A stretch of DNA of 64,000 nucleotides, from contig CP099428.1 in NCBI GenBank assembly GCA_024114885.1, positions 1,240,001 through 1,304,000 of the forward strand. Direction: 5' to 3'. The first letter of the stretch is position 1. Each line of letters opens with the position of its first letter. The notes under the pieces were generated by a model, which made no database searches, was not told the DNA's origin, and worked only from the letters and a program-made list of their open reading frames with translations. Shown here in pieces: positions 54,844 through 64,000 of this stretch. The translations under genes and the position numbers were made by a program. Source of the stretch: Septoria linicola. Taxonomy: Eukaryota; Ascomycota; Dothideomycetes; Mycosphaerellales; Mycosphaerellaceae.

Positions 54844-56409
54844 ATGTGGTCTACAGCCATAATGGGAGCATTGCTCTCCATTGTAACCTCTGTGGTCAGC
54901 ATACCTACCGCGGAACAGCAACATAGCACAATCCACGCACGACAAGAAGAGCTACTCTATGGCAGCCTTGCACTCGTGCAGGACGCCGAGCCGTTCACTT
55001 TCGAGTACGCCACGCTAGATCCTTTCTCGACCAACTGGATCGGCCTCTACCCAGCATCAGGTGCTGGACCAATGGAGCAAGAATATGTCTCGGCATCTTC
55101 AGTCTGGCAACACGCACCGGAAACGGAAGGAACTGTGCAATTGTCGCCGGAAACGCTGCAGCCTGGCGAGTACCAGGCTTATTTCCTTGCCCGAGACGGG
55201 TATCGCTGGCTTGCTGATCCCATCAATGTCACTTTGCCTTCGCCACCAGCAGAGCTCAAGTTCCCCACAGAGACAGCAACCCTGCACAATGGGAGACAAC
55301 TCGAAGAATATACAGCTGACTTGGGAGGCCTTTTACTTGGCAAGGGCGATGGCTCCGTCACCTTTGAGAAGATCGGTGGCGATTTGTGGGTCGGTGTGAG
55401 TGCCGATGGCAAGCTGAATGGAACTCCTGGTATCTTCGCCAAGGAGAAGTCGTCAGTTGTTGTTCGTGCCACAGCAGAGAATGGATCAACTGCAATGATG
55501 AGCTTGTCTATTCCAGTCCGAAGAGTCTGGCAATCTCTAGTGTCAGACCTAAGCGTCATGACGTTCAATCTCTGGCACGGTGGCTCACGAGTCACTAACT
55601 ACCACGAGAAACAGCTTCGGCTCATCCTCGACTCTGGTGCAGATGTGATCGCACTCCAAGAGGCGACCGGGAACCATGCTAGCAGGCTCGGTAAAGCTTT
55701 GGGCTGGTCTCATTACCAGAGCAGCGGAAGCGTTGGCACCATCAGCAGATATCCGATCGTGGAAGAAAATGGCCAGATCTCGGTCTCTGGCGGAGTGCGT
55801 GTCAATGTCAATGGCAAGAGAAGGGTATCGCTTGGTCCAACTGAGATCAATGTGTGGAGCGCACATCTCGGATACACGCCCTATGGTCCATACGATTTCT
55901 GTTTCGATAACATGACCAAAGAAAAGGTCGTCGAGCGCGAAGCTGAGTCAGGGCGCACTCCACAGACCACTGCGATACTTGATGGTATTGCACCACAGCT
56001 GCGTAACTCGAGGCGAATCCCACTCATCCTCGCCGGAGATCTCAACGCACCTTCGCATCTCGATTGGGTGCCAGGGCTAGCGGAGAAGAACTGCGGAGTG
56101 GGGAGCTTTGACTGGCCAACCTCGATCCTGCCAACGCAACGCGGTCTGGTCGACTCTTTCAGGATTGCTCATCCAGATCCTGTCGCCGTACAAGCTACCA
56201 CATGGAGTCCATTGTTTCCTAGGCATAATGGTGATAGTGGTCGTGAAGAGCCGCAGGACCGCATCGATTTTGTGTACCATACGGAAAGCAGGTTGCGTGT
56301 GGTCGACTCCAAAGCTCTGGTCGCGGGAGAGCCAAAACCCAGTCCGAGACGTGCGGACAACGAATGGACGTCAGATCATGCAGCTGTTTTGACACAATAT
56401 AGCTTGTAG
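54844..56409 (+). CDS. Secreted endonuclease/exonuclease/phosphatase-fold protein
   Basis: Frame open far upstream; the start is placed at 54844 because MWSTAIMGALLSIVTSVVS then forms a signal peptide; 54811 is an alternative. Length is 521 residues. The mature N-terminal third is beta-rich with a domain (FTFEYATLDPFSTNWIGLYP) resembling Ig-like modules of secreted fungal phosphatases. The EEP domain begins at LSVMTFNLWHGGSR; VIALQEATGN supplies the catalytic Glu, AGDLNAPSHLDW gives the Asp/Asn pair and the C-terminal SDHAAVLTQYSL gives the Asp-His pair. These are the metal-binding residues of DNase-I-like phosphodiesterases. Expected extracellular role is nucleic acid or phosphoester degradation, perhaps for phosphate acquisition. 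Confidence 0.85.
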   Translation: MWSTAIMGALLSIVTSVVSIPTAEQQHSTIHARQEELLYGSLALVQDAEPFTFEYATLDPFSTNWIGLYPASGAGPMEQEYVSASSVWQHAPETEGTVQLSPETLQPGEYQAYFLARDGYRWLADPINVTLPSPPAELKFPTETATLHNGRQLEEYTADLGGLLLGKGDGSVTFEKIGGDLWVGVSADGKLNGTPGIFAKEKSSVVVRATAENGSTAMMSLSIPVRRVWQSLVSDLSVMTFNLWHGGSRVTNYHEKQLRLILDSGADVIALQEATGNHASRLGKALGWSHYQSSGSVGTISRYPIVEENGQISVSGGVRVNVNGKRRVSLGPTEINVWSAHLGYTPYGPYDFCFDNMTKEKVVEREAESGRTPQTTAILDGIAPQLRNSRRIPLILAGDLNAPSHLDWVPGLAEKNCGVGSFDWPTSILPTQRGLVDSFRIAHPDPVAVQATTWSPLFPRHNGDSGREEPQDRIDFVYHTESRLRVVDSKALVAGEPKPSPRRADNEWTSDHAAVLTQYSL

Positions 56410-56864
56410 TCTAGGACGCAGTCACTGTAAATAGCTTAGCCGTCCTACTTTGACGCTTCTCGAATTAGTTCCATCATCGACAGAGACCTTATTCGACTGT
56501 ATGATCAGTGTCTTGCGGCTAATGTGCATGAATTTGTGTTCTGCACCGGACGTGCCGCTTTCCACATCCTTCTCAAGTGGTCATGATGTACAGTACCATA
56601 GGCTGGCGACGATCCTTCGGCTAGAACGGCACCCGCAAGCAGAGCAAGCAAGCCACTTACTCCTCTGTAGGGTCGTCGTCGTCGACGACGAGCACGATGT
56701 AGGCCGTCTGCGCGAACATCCGTATCACAAACCTTCGAACTCACCAGCATCGTACGACGTGCCCGCGAAAACACAGCGCCGAGGTACTGGTCCAGGTTTC
56801 CTCCCGAACACATCATCAAATCCCACCACAGCAACACCATCTTCGCTGTTCTTAACCCGCCACG
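56410..56864. other. Intergenic, nothing recognised
   Basis: Contains the upstream region of the next small gene; only short frames. No RNA gene recognised. Confidence 0.4.
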
Positions 56865-57197
56865 ATGGGTGTCGCAGCATATGTCGTCCCCATGTCTGTC
56901 CTCGCCGCAGTCGTGGTAGTCAGTCTCATTGCAGTCTGGATATGGTTCCCCAAGGCATATCGCAAGGGTGTGCAGGCAGATGGGAGCGTGGTCAACCAGG
57001 CGACGGGCGCCGACCGAGAAGCGCAAAGACAGGCGAATCGCGACATCATCGAGCGCTTCAAGAGAGCAAGAGCGATCGAGAGAGGAGAGATTGTGGACAC
57101 GCGTGATGATATCGAATTGGCGGCTCCACCGCCAGCATACGCTGCACCACCAGAATACGCAGCCAAGTCGCCAAGAGTGGAGGCTGATCACGTTTGA
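56865..57197 (+). CDS. Small single-pass membrane protein with PPxY motif
   Basis: Single frame of 110 residues. Residues 6-28 are one transmembrane helix (VVPMSVLAAVVVVSLIAVWIWF) followed by a basic juxtamembrane segment (KAYRKG). The cytosolic tail is helical and charged, then Pro/Ala-rich with PPPAYAAPPEY near the C-terminus. PPxY motifs recruit WW domains of Rsp5/Nedd4 ubiquitin ligases, so a ligase adaptor role is a reasonable inference. Sequence family not recognised. No signal peptide cleavage site, so it is a likely signal-anchor protein. Confidence 0.75.
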   Translation: MGVAAYVVPMSVLAAVVVVSLIAVWIWFPKAYRKGVQADGSVVNQATGADREAQRQANRDIIERFKRARAIERGEIVDTRDDIELAAPPPAYAAPPEYAAKSPRVEADHV

Positions 57198-58141
57198 ACA
57201 TTTGCCCTTGAGAACAACACCAATAACGATAACACGACTTCACCAATTCTGCAAGGACATACCAGGCTCAGACAGGAACTCAGGCGTACGATCAATAGGA
57301 ATGTAGTCCGGACTACTGAATGACATGAGACAGAGCAGACAGCGTTAGACAGCAGCTACGACGAACGAGATATGATTACACGAACGACGAGCAGAAATCT
57401 TCATCATCTTCATCATTGCTTGCATCACAAGATCACAGAGCTGACTAACAAGTATGTCTTCAGACTGCTGACATTAGCCATGTACCAAAGAGGCGCGAGC
57501 ACTAGATGTGAATGTCTGTCCTGTATGTAGACATACTTCATGCCGACCCTCCATCACCCACAGACCTGCAACTACTTCACATTTATCGTTCCTCGGCATC
57601 TCTGACAGTGAATTCGATGCCACCATTGACCTCAGCCACCACGTGCTTGATGCCTTTCGCTGATTTGACCAGACGCGGGGCAGCTGTCTGGTACCATGAT
57701 TCTGCGATCGACAGACGGCACGCGAGCTATGCTATATGCACAACTACAGACCTCAATCGCTATTCTTGGAAACATAGTACTTTTGAAGGTGTGATCAGCT
57801 CTAGCTTATACAACATAAGCCTTCAAGCTAAGTTCAGGTTCGATGCTTGCAAGGCACTTCCTCTAACGACCTCAGCTTCGGAGACAATCAACACTTCGCC
57901 GATAAGCAAAGCAATTGAGTACGAGTCAACGATAAGACCACATCAAGCGCCCTCAAAGGCATAAATCAACCCGAGACCAGTCATTCGACCACGAGCTTTC
58001 CTAAGTCAAGACGATTCCAAGGCTATCTCACATCCGCGATTATGTATCGCAAACCTGATGGAAAGCTGGGCGTTTCGTTCTGGAGTTTCGCGAACAATTT
58101 CATCTCATCTATGATGCCATGTCTCGCTTCCGCAGAAAGAC
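57198..58141. other. Intergenic, nothing recognised
   Basis: About 0.9 kb. Short frames lack recognised features. Confidence 0.4.
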
Positions 58142-58661
58142 ATGTTCTTCTCTCACCATATCAATTCTCCGAATCCGTACGCTCTATGTCCCACGTCGCT
58201 CTGGTCATCAGCCATTATCGATCACAAGACTGTTTCAGCAAATGTACTTAAAAAGCTACAGAAGTGTGGTGTGGTCTCTGCGGACGGCATCGTAGACACT
58301 ACCAAGATTGACGGAAAAATTTATTCACAATCTGGCCATCATTCCTGCAAAACAGCAAAAGCAGGTCATTGATCTCTTGTTCTGGTGGGAGGAGGAATGC
58401 AGTCGCCTCAGAAAGCTTAACGACGAGGAGGCCGAGCTCACTGGCCTAGTCATGGACAGCACGATGCCGTCTGAGCAGCGAGATATGTACAGGCAACTTC
58501 TACTACGAGTGCGGAACAAGAAAGCGGCGACACCAAGCGAGCGCGAAGAGAAATTGGAGAGGAACGAAGATGAAATGATGCTGCGATTCCGAGCTGGCAA
58601 CATGGCCACTAACACATCAACAGAGGACTGTGGCGAGCCACCAGCCTACACACAACGGTGA
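58142..58661 (+). pseudogene. Hypothetical protein with a probable frameshift
   Basis: Frame 1 begins at 58142 (MFFSHHINSPNPYALCP) and runs to an A5 run at 58315-58319; frame 2 continues with FIHNLAIIPAKQQKQVIDLL to 58661. Reading through with one A removed gives a continuous protein of about 172 residues. The second half is a charged helix, and the C-terminus has EPPAYTQR, another PPxY motif. No family recognised. Either homopolymer assembly error or a real frameshift; a non-coding origin is also possible. Confidence 0.4.
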
Positions 58662-59086
58662 GCCACTAATTGCTATCTGGCAATCGGTCCTGCAAACACA
58701 ATGGCGTATCATGTTGTGAGCTACGCATGACAGGGGCAAAGAGGCAACGATTCATGGAACACTGCAAGGCTCTGTGATATAGTCCAGTATCTACGAGCGC
58801 TTCGATGCACTGATTCAGTCCCGCGATCCGGATTTCTTCTGCACTACTCAAATTGCAATTGAACACAGAGAATGCCAAACCCTGTGAAGGGCCCAACGCC
58901 CGCGCCCTGCGGGCCATGTCGACCTCCCAAGCCTCTGTATCCACCCAAGCCACCGAAGGGAAAGTAACGCAGGAAATGAGACTCGACAGTGTCAGCAAGG
59001 CGATTGCTTCTGCTAAGACATCACATATGAAGTTTGTTCTGAACTCTTTGCCTGAACACTCCAACTTCACATCTCGCTCTCACCAT
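58662..59086. other. Intergenic, nothing recognised
   Basis: Convergent region with the Cys-rich gene on the minus strand. Nothing recognised. Confidence 0.35.
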
Positions 59087-59464
59087 CTAACTCAACCCCC
59101 TCCTCTCCCTACAAGCCGCATGCCTGCCCTGCTCTCCCACAAGATCGATCAAACTCTTCTCATACACAACCTTCAACCTCCCTAATTCTTCCACGTTCAA
59201 CGACAGTCTCTTATTCCCCTTCGCCTTCTCCAACTTCCGCTTGGCAATATCACTGCCCACTTTGACCTCATGCACAGCGTTCTCGCAACACGCAGTCGTG
59301 CAACAGAAGTTCTTTGCACGACCTTCCATTGGGTAAGAGTTGATTAGCGAGCAAGGACTTTTTGCTACAGGACCGAAAATGGAGGATTGAGACATAGGGC
59401 AGAATTCGATGAGGGCTTTGGACGCGTGGCCGCAGGAGTAGAGGAGTTGGTAGTTTCTGCACAT
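59087..59464 (-). CDS. Small cysteine-rich protein of unknown function
   Basis: Frame of 125 residues beginning MCRNYQLLYSCGHASKALIEFC. The N-terminal C-x9-CGH motif and later SSCENAV-type cysteine pairs (FCCTTACCENAV) resemble zinc-binding knuckles of many short fungal proteins that begin MCxxxxxxYxCGH. The C-terminal part is a basic helix (AKRKLEKAKGNKRLS). No signal peptide, so it is not a secreted effector by sequence. Function unknown; zinc binding is inferred from cysteine and histidine spacing only. Confidence 0.65.
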   Translation of the reverse strand: MCRNYQLLYSCGHASKALIEFCPMSQSSIFGPVAKSPCSLINSYPMEGRAKNFCCTTACCENAVHEVKVGSDIAKRKLEKAKGNKRLSLNVEELGRLKVVYEKSLIDLVGEQGRHAACRERRGLS

Positions 59465-60023
59465 GTTGAGCTAGGAAGGGTCGTGAGTTTATGATGGTGG
59501 TCCGAGTATGTGATGGAGTGATGGGAGTGTAAATTGAGGCGTGTGTAAGACGTGTGGTATGTGAGCCTGCAGTCTTTTGTACAGCGTCCTTGACGCGGCG
59601 AACTCGCCTCTTCCGACTGCATTGGGCATTGGAGCTTGATTCAAATGTGACAAAGAAATGCACAGCATCATGCTTTGAGGTAGCGAGGACCACACACGGG
59701 ATTGAGTCTTTGTTCGTCGCGTGTAGTCTCGTGGCAGCATCATATTGACATGCTGGTTCCCATTTGCGTACCGTTGGAGATGAGATGGCCATTCCGGGCT
59801 CTGCACACGTTAGTTCCAGCCCAGACAAAGAAAATGTTAATCAGATTTGATAGCGTCAGCGATGGAGGCAAGGTGAAGTGGTAGAACACGGGCCTCGGTC
59901 GTATCACAATCATTCATGGGCATACTGCTCTATGTATGCTAGAGCTATCTGACGTTCATCAATCATGGTTCAAATCCGCGCTGTTTCCTCATCAATGAGT
60001 TCTGGACTCAAGACACAGACGAG
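59465..60023. other. Intergenic, tRNA-like motif only
   Basis: A T-arm-like string occurs at 59967-59977 (GGTTCAAATCC) and a D-arm-like string at about 59871-59895, but no acceptor stem pairs, so no tRNA is called. Otherwise nothing recognised. Confidence 0.35.
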
Positions 60024-62547
60024 CTATCCTTTGTACGGTCCAGCTCCGCCCAGCAAGTGACCTTGTGGTATTGCATACGCTGGATAGCCATTTGACTGGC
60101 GAGCAGCAGCAGCTGCATTGAAGGACTGTCTTTGAATCTGTGGGATCTTCGAGGTGTCAAAGGGCTCTCGAGACGGTGGCGGCTTTGCCGGCAGCGATGA
60201 AGGGGTGCCCCACTTAGCAAGCAGACTCTGGGCTTGCACGGCATGAGCAGGTGCTTGCGCTGCGGATTGAGCAGGATAGGTAACGCCCGAGTTGGTCTGC
60301 CGCGGGAATATGGGACCTTGCGGTAAAGGATGCTTCAACGGTTGATGTTGTAGTGTCGGGGGCTGCTGAGCCAGATGCGGAGAATCAAATGAGGAAGCCT
60401 GCGACTGTGTGGAGCTATGACGAGCCAACTGCGCAGGTGACTGCGCCTGGAATGACTGCTGGAAACTGCCAGGAGTACTAGGTGCACGATGAGGAGTCAC
60501 GGGACTTCCGTTCGCTTGGCCTGGCACAAAAGTCTGGCTCTGAGGATTGAAGTTTTTACCCTTGTAGCTGCCAGGAAGTGGATGTTCATTCACATTGGCG
60601 GGACGTCCGGGATAGGCTTGACTGGGAAGTTGGCCATACTGATAAGGTTGGTCAGACGTGGAGGTATTTGGCGGGCTGAAGGGGCTTCCATAGCCATAGC
60701 TAGACTGCGCGGCAGGCGGCGAAGTCGAGAATGATTGCTGCTGCCAGTTTTGCGATGATGGGTAGTATTGCTGGCCATAGTTCGCGCCATAGCCCGCGCC
60801 ATAAGCCACATTCGGACTTTGCGGAGGCGGTACCTGATTCTGAAAAGACATTCTTTGAAAATCTGAAGACATGTCGTAAGCACCGGTCTGCCCTTGTGCC
60901 CAGGCTTGTGTAGGGTCAATAGGCTGGAAGGGCTGCTGACTCCATTGCTGTGCACCAGCTGGAGCGCCTTGAGCCTGTGAGAAAACTCCAGCCTGTGGCG
61001 GTTGGCCGTATATCGCCTGGAATTGGGTGATGGACTGTTCGGTGGCTTCGGGGAATGCATAGGCAGGCGTGGTAACACCATCGGATCCGTAGGACGTAGT
61101 GTAGTAGTTGCTGTACGCCGACCGAGCCTCGAATCCATCGTCATCATCCGCACGAGCTTTCTTTTTCGTCTTCTTCCCTGCCGCTGAGCTGGACCGTGAG
61201 TCTTGCTTTTCTTTGGGCGTCTCCGGTGATTCTGCTGGCTTCGCGGAGCCCATGATGCGCAACCGAGCCGCCTCGTATCTAGCCTCTCTCTCCTCGCGTG
61301 TTACAGGACCTTTCTTCTTCTCGTCACCGCTGTCGCCATTCTCTGATCCACTCTTGGAGGGAATGCCAGAACCATTGGCGATAGCAGGAGCATCCCTATC
61401 GCCACGGCGCAATATCTTCATGGCAGGCGCAGTTGGCGGAGGAGTGCTTGCTGCCGTTGAAGGTGCAGTGATTCCAGTCAAAGGCGGAGGGATCCTGCAA
61501 TCTGGAGTCTTGTAGAGGCGCACCGCAGCGGAGGTGTCGTCTATCAGATGGCCAAGCATGTAGTAGTCCGCCATCTTATGCGCGAGCAGGCGATAGAAGG
61601 AATGACATTGCGGCAGAATGAGAGAAGACTCCTTGGCGTCCTTCACGAAATCGATGACATCTTGCTCGAGCTTCAGGACCCATACACGATCCCGAGGATT
61701 TTCCAGCGCCTCGAGCAGTTTCTGATCAGGCGCACACTCGAGAGTAGGATTCGTAATGGCTCCACTGCGCGTAGCAGCAGGAATTGCACCGACGCCGAGA
61801 CCTTGAGGCGGTACGTACAGCACACCCTTCGGAACTCCCCCAAATACTGGTGGCGGACCTCCTCGACGTGCAGGCTCCATCGATGAGATTTCTCGAAGTT
61901 GATCACGGAAAGCTCGAACTCCATCGTCTGAGCCGATGCGTGATGGCAAACCGGAACCAGGAGCAGAATACAAGTCTTCGTCTTCCACTGCCTTCACGCT
62001 GGCGCTATCATCTGGCCGTAGCGACTCCTTCTCATCTAGCGCGTTGAACGTGGTGCCCGAGGCGACGCTTTTGCCGTCCATACTGGGAGGCTTATTGGAG
62101 TCGCTCGAGGAGGCATCATCGGTAGCTGGAGGCATACGTAAACCTTCTGAATCTGTTTGTCCAGGTTGGAATGCACTTGGGTTGACATTCTGCGGCCGGA
62201 CTTGCGGACTCGGATCAGAGGTGACCGAGAGCTCTCTGCCCTCTCGTGAAGCAAGCTGAACCAACTTCTTTGGCCTCAGCAGGCTCTGCGGTGGGAGAAT
62301 TACGCCATCTGGAGGGGTAAACATGGCACCGTCTCGTGGTGCTGATGATATGTCATGTTTCTGGTTATGGGAAGAATTCGAATCTGGGTTTTGCTGAGGT
62401 TTCGGTGGCTTGATACCGGCTGCTGCAATCTGTGGTTCCGTCAGTGTCTCTTCCACCGCCTGTAACGCAGAAGTGAGATCAAACCTTCGCGAATGACAGC
62501 TTTTCCTTCTTGAGGTCCGCTGAAGTGGGGATCGCAGTCGAGGCCAT
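60024..62547 (-). CDS. R3H-SUZ domain RNA-binding protein
   Basis: Two exons on the minus strand, 62485-62547 and 60024-62429, joined over a 55-bp intron (GTTTGA donor, CTGACG branch, CACAG acceptor), give 822 residues starting MASTAIPTSADLKKEKLSFAK. The unspliced frame also reads through, so a wrong 900-residue model with an artificial N-terminus is easy to produce. The R3H domain spans about 268-335 (RVWVLKLEQDVIDFVKDA then CHSFYRLLAHKMADYYML). The SUZ region follows at about 365-430, with MKILRRGDR and TREEREARYEAARLRIMG. The C-terminal half is Gln/Pro/Ser/Tyr-rich and disordered. Relatives (R3HDM, encore) bind single-stranded nucleic acid and act in mRNA control. Confidence 0.88.
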
Positions 62548-63250
62548 TGTGCCAGATGTAGCAAGTCCAGGAAGAGTGAGCAGGCGGTCGGACAAAGGAC
62601 ACCAAGTCCGAGAGCCGCAATTTCCTGAGTGTCGGCGAGCACAGGGCTTGCCAAACGGTGGGTCTGTTGTGCTTTTGTGTATAGCAGATCTACCGAAAAC
62701 TGACTCTCAGGAAACTGGCGGCTCAAGGAAAATAGTCAAGTCCACAGCCAGGAGTCTGGACATTGTGCTGCGCACACATGGAGCCTTCTCTTTTGCTGTT
62801 TGGTGATGGTCGGCGGATGCTGTCGTGCGGCGTTCAATCGCGTAGCGGACGGGGTCCCTGTATTGAGCGCGCGGCTTCGATACCGGCGGCGATTGATGTC
62901 GTGTCTGCGCTGTATGCGCTCGCGCTGGTGATGACTGTGGTTGGTGATGGCACAGAGTAAGGAATTGAAGGAAAGAGCCAGCCAAGCTTTCCGCTAGTCG
63001 TGCCGTTCCGGCGCATCACGTGGGTGATTTGAAGATCTTCAAGCATGGACGATGCAGATGCTCATGACATTGCACCTACGACAAACTAACAAGACTTCGT
63101 GCTCCCCAGTGGCAGTCTGCCAATCTTGACCTTGAGCCGCTGTTCCCAACGCAGGCTTCGATCGCTTCGAAAGCATTTAAATCCCCGTCACAGTTGGTTT
63201 AAATTTTTCTGTAAGACGCGCCTTGGCCATTCTGCTCATACGCAAGAACC
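62548..63250. other. Divergent intergenic region
   Basis: About 0.7 kb between the R3H gene and the zinc-knuckle gene on the plus strand. Contains a TTTAAAT stretch at about 63175-63210 that may be a core promoter. No gene recognised. Confidence 0.4.
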
Positions 63251-64000
63251 ATGAATCGCTATCGAAGCGGTGGGCCCAGCAAGGCGACATCGACAACGCT
63301 ATGCCAGAAATGCCTGAAAAGGGGTAAGAACAAAATTCGCCCAGTACATGGTTTATGCTAAATCAGGTGTAGGCCACTACACATATGAGTGCTCAGCAAC
63401 GCAACAAGATAGGCCATATATATCGAGGCCGTCGCGAAGTCAGCAGCTTTCGAACCCGAAGCTTGCACCAAAGCTTTCCGCAACATTGCCACCTGTGGAT
63501 GCCAAGCCCGCGCCAAAAGCGGCAGCGAAAGACAGATCTGGTGCAGTCGGAGACTCAGCGGTTCAAAGAAGGACTACGAAGGATGCGGGTGTGCGGGAAG
63601 GAAGCAGACGTCGAAGATCTGTGTCGTCCTACTCTTCTGATTCCGTGTCATCATTTTCCACCAACAGGTCGAAATCGAGGTCACGCAGTCCTTCACGAGT
63701 ACAGGACACTCGTGAGCATAGGCGAGCTCGATCTTTGGAAAGGTCAAGAAGTTCACACTCCAGGCGCAAAGACCGATCTTCAGATCACAGCAGACGCGGA
63801 GCAGAGACTTCCAAGGCAGAATCAAGAGACCAGCGACAATCTCGGCAGCACACGCGGGATAGAGCATGGCGAGACCGAAGTAGAAGCCCAGCGCAGCAAT
63901 TCGATGATGGAGACGATGGCTACAGGCGCAGATCGCGCTCTCGCTCGCCATATCGAGGCGCAAAAGCAAATAGCAGACCACCTGTCAGCCAGCCTCGTGA
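63251..64000 (+). CDS. SR-rich zinc-knuckle protein (ZCCHC10-like), partial
   Basis: Exon 1 is 63251-63323 and exon 2 begins at 63373 (GTAAGA donor, GTGTAG acceptor). Reading continues open to the window end, so the 3' end is missing. The joined exons form the zinc knuckle CQKCLKRGHYTYEC, matching the C-x2-C-x4-H-x4-C pattern, then RPYISRPSRSQQL, which is conserved in ZCCHC10-type proteins. The tail is rich in RS/SR dipeptides (for example RSKSRSRSPSR and RRRSRSRSPYRG) as in splicing factors. Nuclear RNA-processing role is inferred. The knuckle is created by the splice junction, so it is missed if the intron is ignored. Confidence 0.85.

Noticed and set aside
59860..59985. tRNA gene suggested by GGTTCAAATCC and a GTGGTAGAACA string
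   Set aside because: The T stem pairs only in part and no matching acceptor stem was found at a proper distance.

Overview
The window is nuclear DNA of a filamentous ascomycete (Pezizomycotina), probably a dothideomycete. Three things support this: short GT-AG introns of about 45-105 bp with CTRAY-type branch points, fungus-specific families (hydrophobin, golgin Rud3, fungal DUF7025-type AAA ATPase, 2EXR and F-box-like proteins), and two blocks in which almost every CpA/TpG has become TpA, the signature of repeat-induced point mutation (RIP). The class is inferred from gene content; no marker gene proves it.

Layout. 1-5.77 kb is RIP-destroyed repeat with no coding capacity. 5.8-11.3 kb holds secreted or cell-surface genes: a long repeat-bearing hydrophobin, a small secreted protein and a GPI-anchor-like protein made of RTIDTLLP tandem repeats. 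A second RIP scar lies at 11.8-12.3 kb. 13.7-19.8 kb has an HSL-type esterase, an AAA+ ATPase whose N-terminus is the histone H3 tail, and a decayed S9 dipeptidyl-peptidase. 20-31.8 kb carries Cia1 (Fe-S assembly), a 2EXR protein, a broken two-TM protein, the golgin Rud3, a catalase-related protein, an F-box protein and a SIMPL-domain protein. 32-38.7 kb has three related F-box-like genes flanking a divergent pair of mitochondrial expression genes (a PPR protein and ribosomal protein mS23). 39.8-47.5 kb has a PLDc_N-like membrane protein, a Tcp11/Sok1 homologue, a small cupin and a decayed polytopic membrane protein. 48-56.4 kb looks metabolic: a dihydroflavonol-reductase-like SDR, a divergent class III CoA-transferase / 3-hydroxyacyl-CoA dehydrogenase pair, a beta-propeller protein and a secreted endonuclease/phosphatase-fold protein. 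56.8-64 kb has small proteins, an R3H-SUZ RNA-binding protein and the 5' part of an SR-rich zinc-knuckle protein that runs off the window.

The most striking object is the AAA ATPase at 15512-17660. After Met removal its first 18 residues are identical to histone H3, and the likeness continues weakly to about residue 28, but there is no histone fold. I know of no described protein with this architecture. A second theme is gene decay: four genes have in-frame stops explainable by C-to-T change (at least three of them in CpA context), and four frameshifts fall in A/T homopolymers, so some may be assembly errors. Exon structures were derived by eye from splice motifs and reading-frame continuity; no transcript or database evidence was available.
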